Below are positions 1-6,459 of a DNA stretch of 10,151 bases, one piece after another. Source of the DNA: Nonlabens sp. Lineage in GTDB: Bacteria > Bacteroidota > Bacteroidia > Flavobacteriales > Flavobacteriaceae. The position numbers were made by a program, and so were the translations under genes. The notes beneath the pieces are model-generated. The model was not told the DNA's origin and searched no databases. It saw nothing but the letters and a program-made list of their open reading frames with translations. The DNA is taken from the NCBI GenBank assembly GCA_023301395.1, contig JALZUY010000016.1:1-10151 (forward strand). Reading direction: 5' to 3'. The stretch's first letter is position 1. The number at the start of each line of letters is the position of its first letter.

Positions 1-437
1 ACAAGTACTATTTGTCTGTATCTAACGTAAAGTATAATGAGAAAGCTGGCGCATTACAAATCACGAGTCGATTTTTTATTGATGACTTAGAAGATGTGCT
101 ATCTGCAAGAGCAGATGATGAAATTATACTTACAGAAGAAGGCAGTCTTAATAAATATAAATCCCTATTAGGTAATTATTTCCAAAGTAGATTACGCACT
201 AAGGTTGATGGTCAATTAATTAAATCTAGCTATTTAGGTGCTGAGGTGGAGAACGATCAACTTGTCCTATATATTGAAATTCCCGTAACTAAAGAACCGA
301 ATGAAATAGAAATGCGATTTACAGCATTAATGGAATTATTTGAAGAACAAAAAAACATGGTTCACTTCAATTTAAAAGGTAAACGTAAGACCTTACTTAT
401 GGATCTTAATAAGAAGATTGATTCTGTGAAGTTTTAG
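1..437 (+). CDS. DUF6702 family protein, 5' end outside window
   Basis: The C-terminal part (about 144 codons) of a small protein that I recognise as DUF6702-like, a Bacteroidota family of unknown function, sometimes labelled 'peptidase E'. The reading frame is open to the left edge. The codons before the TTG at 12 read K-Y-Y and join to L-S-V-S-N-V-K-Y-N, matching the family's usual HKxYxSVT start of the mature domain, so the TTG is almost certainly internal and the true start lies upstream. Visible family features are the 'ALQITSRFFIDDLEDVL' block and the alternating strand pattern in the C-terminal half. A signal peptide would be expected in the missing part. It ends with TAG, 63 nt before the M1 peptidase on the same strand, and the two are probably functionally linked. 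The family call is from memory of sequence pattern. Confidence 0.75.
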   Translation, partial: KYYLSVSNVKYNEKAGALQITSRFFIDDLEDVLSARADDEIILTEEGSLNKYKSLLGNYFQSRLRTKVDGQLIKSSYLGAEVENDQLVLYIEIPVTKEPNEIEMRFTALMELFEEQKNMVHFNLKGKRKTLLMDLNKKIDSVKF

Positions 438-467
438 TTAAATTTCTCACGGCAAGTCTATTATTCT

Positions 468-475
468 TATTTTAG
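468..475 (+). promoter_or_regulatory. Candidate Bacteroidota -7 box (TATTTTAG) for the M1 peptidase
   Basis: TATTTTAG differs by one base from the TAnnTTTG consensus of Bacteroidota sigma-A promoters and is followed by C, like the other boxes in this window. It lies 25 nt before the ATG at 501. The only -33 candidate is a poor TTTC at 443-446 (21-nt spacer). The peptidase may therefore have its own promoter besides read-through from the DUF6702 gene. No Shine-Dalgarno sequence is present; the ATG is preceded by an A-rich tract. Confidence 0.35.
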
Positions 476-500
476 CAACTCTTAAAACTAAATCAAAAAA

Positions 501-2798
501 ATGAAAGCTTTTAAACTATTGTTTGTAAGTATGTTAATGGTGTCTTTTACAGGTTTTGCTCAAGAAGCAGAACAAGCAGAAGAGCCTAAGGCAGAAGAAC
601 ACAGCAACATCAACAAATTCCGTCAATTGTATCAGGAATTTTCAACTCCTAACCAGTATCGTAGTGCCAGTGGTGCTCCAGGTCCTAAATATTATCAGCA
701 ACGTGCAGATTATAAAATGGATATTAAGTTAGATGATGCAAATCATCATATTAATGGTTATGAGACTATTACTTACACTAACAATTCACCAGACGTATTA
801 GATTACTTATGGGTGCAGTTAGATCAAAACATGCGTGCAAAAGATTCAAAAACACCTATGATTGAAGGTAGTGGCGTTGCTCCATACATGCAGCCAGCTG
901 GTTTTGCAGGTGAGTATCTATCTGAGCCTTTTGATGGTGGTTTCAATATTACTAAGGTATTGGACTCTAAAGGAAATCCTTTACAGTATATGATTAACCA
1001 GACGATGATGAGAGTTGAGATGCCTAAAGCTCTTGCTCCAGGGAAGAAATTTGAATTTGACATCGAGTGGGATTATAATATTAATAATCACGTAGAAGGT
1101 CGTGGCCGTAGTGGTTATGAACAGTTTCCTGATGGACATAGAGCATATGTAATCGCTCAATTCTATCCACGTATGTGTGTGTATAATGATGTAGAAGGAT
1201 GGCAAAATAGCCAGTTCTGGGGACGTGATGAGTTTGCATTACCATTCGGTTCTTTTGAAGTGAATATTACTGTGCCAGAAGATCACTGGTTGGACGGAAC
1301 AGGTAAATTAACTAACCGTAAAGATGTTTACAGTGCTGAGGAAATGAGAAGATATGAAATGGCTCAACGTAGTTATGATGATCCAGTAGTAATACGTACT
1401 CAACAAGAAGCTGAAAAGCTTGCAATGATGCCAGGTGCAACTAAGATGAAAACTTGGAAGTTGAAAGCAGATTATGTTCGTGATTTCGGTTTTGCTTCAT
1501 CACGTCGTTATATAACAGACGCTATGGCTGTTAAAGTAGGTGGGAAAGATGTAATGGCTGTATCTGTTTATGCGCCAGAAGGAAACCCGTTATGGGAACA
1601 ATGGTCTACTAAAGCTGTTGCACAGACTTTAAAGTCATATTCTAGAATGACATTTGACTATCCTTATCATAAAGCAATCTCTGTTCATGCAAAGCAACAA
1701 GGGATGGAATATCCTATGATTTGTTGGAACTATGGTCGCCCAGATGAAGATGGCAAGTATTCTGATCGTACAAAATTTGGTATGATTTCAGTAATTATTC
1801 ATGAAGTAGGGCATAACTATTTCCCTATGATTGTAAATAGTGATGAACGCCAGTGGACTTGGATGGATGAAGGTTTAAATACTTTTGTTCAATATGTAGC
1901 TGAGCAGGATATGGGAGAAAATTACCCAGCTTCTATAGAAGGTTTAGATGCTTACCCATCAAGACGTGGTCCAGCAGCTGCTATTGTTCCTTACATGGCA
2001 GGTGATCAAAACTTTATTGCTCCTATTATGAGTAAAGGTTTACATACGTACCAGTTTGGTTCAAATGCTTATGGTAAGCCAGGAACAGCATTAAATATTT
2101 TACGCGAAACAGTAATGGGACGTGAGTTATTTGATTACTCTTTCCGTACATATTCTAATAGGTGGATGTTTAAGCATCCAACTCCTGAAGATTTCTTCCG
2201 TACTATGGAAGATGCAAGTGCAATGGATTTAGACTGGTTCTGGAGAGGTTGGTTCTACACAACTCAGTTTAACGACATGGGAATTAAATCAGTAGATAAG
2301 TACTTTGTTTCTAGTGAGAGAAATCAACAGATGAAAGACCTTATGGAAGCTAGAAAAATTCCTGAAGATAGAATCCCGCCATTAGTTTATATGGTAAAAG
2401 AAGGCAGTTCTGATTATAAAGCAGAATTGAAAGGTAAAGCACCTAGTGAAGTGGTAGGTGAGTTGAAAGATTATATGATGGATAATTTCACTGCAGCAGA
2501 AAGAGCTTCAATGAAAGAGCCTAAATTCTTCTATCAAATCACGGTTGAAAAGCCAGGTGGATTAGTAATGCCTATCATTATTGAGTACACTTATGCTGAT
2601 GGTACTTCTGAAACAGTTACTCACCCTGCGGAAATCTGGAGATTGAATGACAAAGAAGTAAGCCTTGCAAAAGCAACTCAAAAAGAAATCGTAGGAATCG
2701 TTATCGATCCTAAATTAGAAACTGCAGATATTGATGTGTCAAACAACTCATGGCCGCAAGAACCTAAAGTGGACAAGTTTGAGCAAATGAAACAATAA
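501..2798 (+). CDS. Secreted M1 family zinc metallopeptidase
   Basis: Zinc-dependent peptidase of the M1 (aminopeptidase N/LTA4H) superfamily, 765 aa. Residues 1-20 form a signal peptide, likely cut after A20 before Q21 (GFA|Q), so the enzyme acts in the periplasm or outside. The N-terminal beta-rich domain spans about residues 65-300. The catalytic region holds G401-M-E-Y-P, the Bacteroidota counterpart of the GxMEN substrate-binding motif with E403. It also has the zinc site H434-E-V-G-H438 with the third ligand E457 exactly 18 residues further on, and a probable transition-state tyrosine Y524 (NAYGKPG). A conserved block VRDFGFASSRR begins at about residue 326. No C-terminal type IX secretion sorting domain is obvious. 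It follows the DUF6702 gene by 63 nt and ends before a strong terminator, so the two may be one transcript. All active-site residues are intact; natural substrates are unknown. Confidence 0.95.
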   Translation: MKAFKLLFVSMLMVSFTGFAQEAEQAEEPKAEEHSNINKFRQLYQEFSTPNQYRSASGAPGPKYYQQRADYKMDIKLDDANHHINGYETITYTNNSPDVLDYLWVQLDQNMRAKDSKTPMIEGSGVAPYMQPAGFAGEYLSEPFDGGFNITKVLDSKGNPLQYMINQTMMRVEMPKALAPGKKFEFDIEWDYNINNHVEGRGRSGYEQFPDGHRAYVIAQFYPRMCVYNDVEGWQNSQFWGRDEFALPFGSFEVNITVPEDHWLDGTGKLTNRKDVYSAEEMRRYEMAQRSYDDPVVIRTQQEAEKLAMMPGATKMKTWKLKADYVRDFGFASSRRYITDAMAVKVGGKDVMAVSVYAPEGNPLWEQWSTKAVAQTLKSYSRMTFDYPYHKAISVHAKQQGMEYPMICWNYGRPDEDGKYSDRTKFGMISVIIHEVGHNYFPMIVNSDERQWTWMDEGLNTFVQYVAEQDMGENYPASIEGLDAYPSRRGPAAAIVPYMAGDQNFIAPIMSKGLHTYQFGSNAYGKPGTALNILRETVMGRELFDYSFRTYSNRWMFKHPTPEDFFRTMEDASAMDLDWFWRGWFYTTQFNDMGIKSVDKYFVSSERNQQMKDLMEARKIPEDRIPPLVYMVKEGSSDYKAELKGKAPSEVVGELKDYMMDNFTAAERASMKEPKFFYQITVEKPGGLVMPIIIEYTYADGTSETVTHPAEIWRLNDKEVSLAKATQKEIVGIVIDPKLETADIDVSNNSWPQEPKVDKFEQMKQ

Positions 2799-2820
2799 GA
2801 AATTTCAAATCATTTTTTTT

Positions 2821-2854
2821 AAAAAACCAGATTCACAATGAATCTGGTTTTTTT
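2821..2854 (+). terminator. Rho-independent terminator after the M1 peptidase
   Basis: A perfect 15-bp inverted repeat (2821-2835 with 2839-2853; core AACCAGATTCA) closes on a 3-nt CAA loop and ends in a T run at 2848-2854. The A tract on the left arm would allow some function in the other direction, but no gene converges here. It lies 22 nt after the peptidase stop codon and isolates that unit from the lipoprotein gene. Confidence 0.93.
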
Positions 2855-2880
2855 GTGTTATACCTTTAGAGCTATATTCG
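2852..2880 (+). promoter_or_regulatory. Candidate promoter, TTTG-N17-TATATTCG, ending 4 nt before the lipoprotein ATG
   Basis: TTTG at 2852-2855 and TATATTCG at 2873-2880 are separated by 17 nt, matching the Bacteroidota TTTG-N(17-23)-TAnnTTTG arrangement with one mismatch in the -7 box. The TTTG shares bases with the T tract of the upstream terminator. With the box ending 4 nt before ATG 2885, transcription should begin at or very near the start codon, giving a leaderless or nearly leaderless mRNA. Confidence 0.45.
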
Positions 2881-2884
2881 TTTT

Positions 2885-3730
2885 ATGAAGTATCGTTTTC
2901 TTTTATTATTAAGTTTTTTGATTTGGAGTTGTGATGATCCATCGCTAGATGATCCTAACTCTGGAGTCGATGAGGTCATTGAGCCAGTTCCAGACGCTAG
3001 ATTGCTAAGCTCTATTCAAGTAGCACTCAATAGTCCTGCAAATATTACTAGAGATATTAATTTTGAGTATAACGCCACTGATTTATTGAGTTCAATTACA
3101 GAGACTGGTACGATCAATCAATTATCTCAAGCAGACTACGGTAATGGGAATCAATTGCAAGCACTCTCTACAACCGAGAATGGAGTTCCAGTGATTGATG
3201 TGTCCGTTTCTTATGGTAATGATACTTCAGGACAATCAACGTCGATTGTAGTTTTGGATTATACAGATGATACAGGTGCTCTCTTTGAAAAAACACTCTT
3301 TGTCGATTCTCAAAACAGATTCAATCGTGTTTTAACCACTCAAAGAGATCTAGCTGGTGTAACCTCTCAAGTAGAAGATTTAAGATTGCAATATTCTCAA
3401 AATTTCAATGTTATTCGTATTAATCAACTCGATGCAAATGGTATAATAACAGGTTTTTCTGAGTTTACTTATAATTTCAATAACAACCCATTTACAGACA
3501 TGAATGATGTTATCAGGCTTTTCATGTTTGATGAGTTTGTTCCTTACAGTCGCTTCTTGCCATCAACCCGATTAGATTTTGACCTTTCTACCGGAGCTAC
3601 GGTATTAGAGCGCAGTATTACATATGAATACATGCTGGATGATACAGGTTATCCTATTTCTAGAGAGTTAATGATTACTGAAGGTTCTATGACATCATCT
3701 TCTTTTGAATTCTTTAATTATAGGCCATAA
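2885..3730 (+). CDS. Lipoprotein of unknown function, probably outer-membrane or surface
   Basis: A 281-aa protein whose family I do not recognise. Residues 1-15 are a short lipoprotein signal peptide (K2, R4, then a hydrophobic LLLLSFLIW stretch) ending in the lipobox I-W-S-C16; tryptophan at -2 is unusual but tolerated in loose Bacteroidota lipoboxes. The cysteine is followed by DDPSLDDP, an acidic stretch resembling the lipoprotein export signals described in Capnocytophaga canimorsus and Flavobacterium johnsoniae, which suggests surface display. The mature part is rich in N, D, S and T with repeated short beta-strand patterns (for example 'FEYNATDLLSSITETG', 'FTYNFNNNPF', 'ITYEYMLDDTGYP') reminiscent of YD-repeat or DUF4595-like beta proteins; that resemblance is only suggestive. 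It stands alone, with a terminator before it and 51 nt after it. The start is fixed, as no other Met precedes C16. Confidence 0.82.
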   Translation: MKYRFLLLLSFLIWSCDDPSLDDPNSGVDEVIEPVPDARLLSSIQVALNSPANITRDINFEYNATDLLSSITETGTINQLSQADYGNGNQLQALSTTENGVPVIDVSVSYGNDTSGQSTSIVVLDYTDDTGALFEKTLFVDSQNRFNRVLTTQRDLAGVTSQVEDLRLQYSQNFNVIRINQLDANGIITGFSEFTYNFNNNPFTDMNDVIRLFMFDEFVPYSRFLPSTRLDFDLSTGATVLERSITYEYMLDDTGYPISRELMITEGSMTSSSFEFFNYRP

Positions 3731-3769
3731 ATTATAAGTTTCTTAAATCGCTATGTATAACGCAATGGG

Positions 3770-3777
3770 TATATTTG
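3770..3777 (+). promoter_or_regulatory. Perfect -7 box (TATATTTG) 4 nt before tatA
   Basis: TATATTTG is a perfect match to the Bacteroidota -7 consensus TAnnTTTG and is followed by CAGT and then ATG 3782. No convincing -33 TTTG is visible 17-23 nt upstream. If the box is functional, the transcript starts at or next to the ATG, so tatA would be leaderless or nearly so. This matches the absence of any Shine-Dalgarno sequence. Confidence 0.55.
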
Positions 3778-3781
3778 CAGT

Positions 3782-4057
3782 ATGATAAGTTTACCACTTT
3801 TTATCAGCACACCAGAGCTTATGATAGTAGGCCTAGTGGTTATCCTAATTTTTGGATCAGATAAACTTCCAGAAATTGCTCGTGGTATAGCACGGGCTAT
3901 GAATACAGTTCGTAATGCTACGGATGATATCAAAAATGAGATATCAAAAACTGCAGATGAGCACGGCTTTACAGAAGATGTAAAGCAAATCACTTCTAAA
4001 ATAGAAGAAGTGAAAGATCAGATAGAAGAAGTTGGTTCCATTAAGCGCAAATTCTAA
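3782..4057 (+). CDS. tatA: Twin-arginine translocase subunit, TatA/TatE family
   Basis: Small pore-forming or recruitment subunit of the Tat system, which moves folded proteins across the inner membrane; 91 aa, a usual length. The order of elements is typical: a short N-terminus (MISLPLFISTPE), one transmembrane helix at about residues 12-24 with an acidic residue E12 at its start, the F24-G25 hinge, and the amphipathic helix SDKLPEIARGIARAMN (26-41). A charged, coiled-coil-like tail (about 44-83) follows and ends in basic KRK. TatA and TatB cannot be separated firmly on this alone; the FGSDKLPEIARG pattern is what Bacteroidota annotations usually call TatA/E. tatC is not in the window. The stop codon overlaps the start of the PAP2 gene (TAATG), so the two are co-transcribed and probably translationally coupled. 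Confidence 0.92.
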   Translation: MISLPLFISTPELMIVGLVVILIFGSDKLPEIARGIARAMNTVRNATDDIKNEISKTADEHGFTEDVKQITSKIEEVKDQIEEVGSIKRKF

Positions 4058-4635
4058 TGTGGGAATCTCTCATCGAGATAGATCAGCAATTTTTTAAATA
4101 CATTAATACCTCTTATTTAAGCAAATTTGAATCGTTTTGGCTTTTTGTGACTCAACTAGAGACTTGGTTGCCTCTTTATATAACATTCTTTTTTTTCTTA
4201 TTTAAAAAGTTACCCAAGCGGTTGAATCTGTTAGCAATGGCTATTATGGTAATAGGAACAGTGACAGCAATAGGTCTTACGGATTTAGTTAAAAATACTG
4301 TAGAACGATTAAGACCTAGCAATGATCCAGCTATGATAGATTCTATTGACATCCTTCAAAGACCTGAGAGCTTCAGTTTTTGGTCAGGTCACACGGCTGT
4401 AAGCGTAACCGTAAGTCTGTTAGTCTATTTATTACTCCAGCGATACGCTCCTACTAGATGGTGGCAGTTGTTTTTTATATGGCCGTTTTTGTTTGCCGTT
4501 TCTCGCATATTTGTTGGTGTTCACTATCCGCTGGATGTGCTGGTAGGTGCGATAGTTGGAATAATATTAGCAATGCTTTTTTATAAGATTTTTAAAAAAA
4601 GCTGCATTACGTTTAGAGCACTCGACTTAGAGTAA
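4057..4635 (+). CDS. PAP2 superfamily integral membrane phosphatase
   Basis: A 192-aa polytopic membrane phosphatase of the PAP2/phosphatidic acid phosphatase family. These act on lipid phosphates such as phosphatidic acid, phosphatidylglycerol phosphate or undecaprenyl diphosphate; which of them cannot be told here. All three signature motifs are present: K79-x6-R86-P87 (KNTVERLRP), S110-G111-H112 (FWSGHTA, where many members have PSGH), and S149-R150-x5-H156-x3-D160 (SRIFVGVHYPLD), which carries the nucleophilic histidine. About five or six hydrophobic helices surround these, with a long loop (85-107) before motif 2. ATG 4057 overlaps the tatA TAA. The 3' end overlaps the convergent O-methyltransferase by 23 bp, and the last ten residues (CITFRALDLE) lie beyond the usual basic end (YKIFKKS), perhaps an extension caused by loss of an earlier stop. 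Confidence 0.93.
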   Translation: MWESLIEIDQQFFKYINTSYLSKFESFWLFVTQLETWLPLYITFFFFLFKKLPKRLNLLAMAIMVIGTVTAIGLTDLVKNTVERLRPSNDPAMIDSIDILQRPESFSFWSGHTAVSVTVSLLVYLLLQRYAPTRWWQLFFIWPFLFAVSRIFVGVHYPLDVLVGAIVGIILAMLFYKIFKKSCITFRALDLE

Positions 4636-5266
4636 GCCCATCACGTACAGAGAAAAGGACCGTTTGTAATCTAGGATCTTCTTTTAGTATTCTATTAAAC
4701 TCTAGCAAAATAGGAGTAGAGCTATCTTTAGGATTTAAATTTTCCACAACTTTCCCATGCCATAGCACATTGTCAGAGATTATTAAAGCACCAGGATTTA
4801 CTTTCTCCATAATCGCATGAAAGTAATTCACATAATTAGGCTTATCAGCATCAATAAATACTAAGTCAAATTTCCCTTCTAGTTCTGAAATAATATCTAG
4901 AGCAGGACCTATTTTTTGAGTGAAAGTAATATTTTTGTTAACGCTTTCGCGAAAGCATGTAAAATATCTTCCCGCAATATCTTCAAGCTCTTCATTTACA
5001 TCTACAGTTATCAGTTCGCTATCAGACGGCATACCTTCTGCTATACACAATGCTGAGTAACCAGTGAACGTTCCCAATTCTAGGACACGCATAGGTGATT
5101 TTAAATGCGATATCATACTCAATACACGACCTTGATATGCGCCAGAAAGCATAATCGCTTGCAGCACTTTTTGATGCGTCTCACGAGTAAGGTCTTTTAA
5201 GATTTGAGGCTCATCCTCAGAATGTGCTACTATATAATCGTCTAGATTTTGAGGTAAAAAAAACAT
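4613..5266 (-). CDS. Class I SAM-dependent O-methyltransferase (COG4122 / PF01596 type)
   Basis: Small cation-dependent O-methyltransferase, 217 aa, full length for the COMT/CCoAOMT-like bacterial group. The SAM-binding motif I is V61-L-E-L-G-T-F-T-G-Y-S (61-71) and the acidic ribose-binding residue falls in ITVDVNEE (about D89). The metal-binding set is D139 (FIDAD) with D165-N166 (IISDNVLWHGKVV), corresponding to the Asp/Asp-Asn ligands of catechol O-methyltransferase. The C-terminus SVRDGLTLSRVL is the family's usual last strand. The substrate is unknown; members act on catechols or other hydroxylated aromatics. It lies 95 nt downstream of the ACMSD-like gene on the same strand, with hairpin-forming DNA between, so co-transcription is possible but not shown. 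Residues 103-111 are encoded by DNA carrying the 14-bp palindrome at 4943-4956. Confidence 0.93.
   Translation of the reverse strand: MFFLPQNLDDYIVAHSEDEPQILKDLTRETHQKVLQAIMLSGAYQGRVLSMISHLKSPMRVLELGTFTGYSALCIAEGMPSDSELITVDVNEELEDIAGRYFTCFRESVNKNITFTQKIGPALDIISELEGKFDLVFIDADKPNYVNYFHAIMEKVNPGALIISDNVLWHGKVVENLNPKDSSTPILLEFNRILKEDPRLQTVLFSVRDGLTLSRVL
4937..4956. repeat. Palindromic word GTTAAC + GCTTTCGCGAAAGC, copy 1 (inside O-methyltransferase)
   Basis: Positions 4943-4956 form a perfect 14-bp palindrome, preceded directly by CGTTAA-type sequence so that the + strand reads GTTAAC at 4937-4942. A near-identical 20-bp word occurs on the - strand at 7496-7515, with two changes that keep the palindrome symmetric. 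From memory, GCTTTCGCGAAAGC-type palindromes are strongly over-represented in several flavobacterial genomes; I cannot count them here. Here it encodes F-R-E-S of the methyltransferase. Confidence 0.7.
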
Positions 5267-5286
5267 TTTTATTAATTTCTAATCTT

Positions 5287-5331
5287 AGAATGATTTTTGA
5301 AAACTATCATTCTGCACTTGATGTGGAATCT
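5287..5331. repeat. Nested inverted repeats between the amidohydrolase and O-methyltransferase genes
   Basis: The 95-bp gap 5267-5361 holds two mutually exclusive hairpins. One pairs AGAATGAT (5287-5294) with ATCATTCT (5306-5313), 8 perfect bp. The other pairs ATTCTGCA (5309-5316) with TGTGGAAT (5322-5329) around a CTTGA loop, allowing two G-U pairs on the + strand. The second, CATTCTGCACTTGA..GGAATCT, resembles the short dispersed 'CATTCTG..CTTG..GAATCT' palindromic repeats I recall from Bacteroidota and other genomes, so it may be a degenerate copy. There is no T run, so it is not a clear terminator. Confidence 0.45.
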
Positions 5332-5361
5332 GTTCATATCGATCAAAGTGAACTAAAAGAC

Positions 5362-6447
5362 TTAAGATTTAGTCAATCTTTTATAAAACTCTTTCTTAGC
5401 ATTTTCATCACTACCAAAAAGCCACCTCACCACATGCTCATCCCACATCCCATCATAATCGTCTTGTGTAATGATATCTTGTTCCATAGCAAGGTCTAAG
5501 ATTTTACCAGGATAACTAGATTGCTTCTCACTATCCATTTCTCCTAATGGATATGGGTCATCCAGTCCCATAAGAACTTGTTTAGCACCTTGGTTTTTAA
5601 CTAATAATTCTAACGATCCAGTATCATGTACTAAGGTGTCAAAAAAGATATTAGGATGTCCTACAGACTTACGTGGATGTGTTTTTCCTTCAAACAAATC
5701 TGGTCTACCGTCGAATCCTTGAATTCTACGACCTAAGTTCATTTGAGCAAGTTGTCCACCGTGCGCAAAACAAATACGCATTCCTGGATATTTTTGAGCA
5801 TAACCGTTTAAGGTTAAGAAGTGATAAGCATCTGCGCATTGCGCTAGCATCCATATAAGATGGAAACGCCATGAGGTGTTTTGTAATTTTATGAATTTTT
5901 CACCATCATAAGGATGAATTTCTACGGCAAGATTAAGTTCGCTAGCGAGTTCAAAAATAGGTTCGTTCTCTTCATCAAAAATACATCGCCATGTTCCAAT
6001 CGTGTCCATGTAATGTGTAGGTAAACAAAGTAATTTCATTCCCAGGACTTTTACACAACGCTCTATTTCCCATAACGCACCGCGCACAAAGCCTGGATGC
6101 ACCACAAATCCACTTGTGAATTTTGAAGGATGATCGTGTTGTACTTTGGCATTAAAATCGTTCTGAAAACGTAAGGCTTGTTTCATCTCTTCCAGACGCA
6201 AGCCGTTTCCATATAATTGGCTCAAGTTTAAAATAACTGCATGGTCTATTTTGTACTTGTCCATCCATTCTAGCTTTTCATCAAGAAAGAAACTAGAATC
6301 TGTAACTGGGCGAGACCAGCCTTTTTGCAACATGTTCTTACGTTCTGGATCTACCCAAAAAATTCCTTTTTCACGCATGAAATCCGGAATCTGTTCAGGA
6401 TATGGAAGTAAATGCGAGTGACCGTTAATGCGTAGTTTTTTTGACAT
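5362..6447 (-). CDS. Amidohydrolase-superfamily metalloenzyme, ACMSD-like (Amidohydro_2)
   Basis: A 361-aa TIM-barrel metal-dependent enzyme resembling 2-amino-3-carboxymuconate-6-semialdehyde decarboxylase (ACMSD), which diverts the ring-opened product of 3-hydroxyanthranilate away from quinolinate. The metal and active-site pattern is complete: H10-x-H12 (NGHSH) on strand 1, H178 (VEIHPYD), H229 (CFAHGGQ) and D296 in GLDDPYPLGE, matching the ACMSD GxDYPFPLGE box except that its Tyr is Asp297. The GRRIQGFDGRPDLF segment (239-252) resembles the ACMSD region that supplies a substrate-binding arginine from the partner subunit. Length is slightly above the 330-340 aa of known ACMSDs. The start ATG lies 4 nt after the stop of the small membrane protein gene, with a possible promoter box across that stop. 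No other kynurenine-pathway gene is in view, so substrate assignment is inference. Confidence 0.87.
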   Translation of the reverse strand: MSKKLRINGHSHLLPYPEQIPDFMREKGIFWVDPERKNMLQKGWSRPVTDSSFFLDEKLEWMDKYKIDHAVILNLSQLYGNGLRLEEMKQALRFQNDFNAKVQHDHPSKFTSGFVVHPGFVRGALWEIERCVKVLGMKLLCLPTHYMDTIGTWRCIFDEENEPIFELASELNLAVEIHPYDGEKFIKLQNTSWRFHLIWMLAQCADAYHFLTLNGYAQKYPGMRICFAHGGQLAQMNLGRRIQGFDGRPDLFEGKTHPRKSVGHPNIFFDTLVHDTGSLELLVKNQGAKQVLMGLDDPYPLGEMDSEKQSSYPGKILDLAMEQDIITQDDYDGMWDEHVVRWLFGSDENAKKEFYKRLTKS

Positions 6448-6451
6448 AATG

Positions 6452-6459
6452 CTAATTTA
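6452..6459 (-). promoter_or_regulatory. Candidate -7 box (TAAATTAG) overlapping a stop codon, 4 nt before the amidohydrolase ATG
   Basis: Read on the - strand, TAAATTAG then CATT then ATG 6447. The box is TAnnTTTG with one mismatch (TTAG) and its last three bases are the TAG stop of the preceding gene. Three other genes in the window have a box of this type at the same 4-nt distance. There is no good -33 element, only TTTC about 19 nt upstream, so this could be chance within an operon. Confidence 0.3.

Noticed and set aside
12..437. TTG at 12 as a true start of the first gene
   Set aside because: The frame stays open to the left edge and the codons before it continue the DUF6702 pattern (KYY-LSVSN), so the gene starts outside the window.
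824..1205. Two minus-strand open frames inside the M1 peptidase
   Set aside because: They lie antisense to a strongly conserved peptidase domain and show no family signal; shadows of the real gene.
2661..2675. CCTTGCAAAAGC as a third copy of the palindromic word
   Set aside because: Only one half-site matches; the left arm has several mismatches and no GTTAAC flank.
3751..3993. 80-codon minus-strand frame opposite tatA
   Set aside because: It covers the tatA transmembrane and amphipathic helices in antisense and has no plausible domain.
5332..5353. GTTCA...TGAAC inverted repeat as an operator
   Set aside because: Only 5 bp per arm with a 12-nt gap, which is expected by chance in DNA of this composition.
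5224..5499. 91-codon plus-strand frame over the amidohydrolase 3' end
   Set aside because: It crosses the ends of two well-supported minus-strand genes and the hairpin region; low-complexity sequence without family features.
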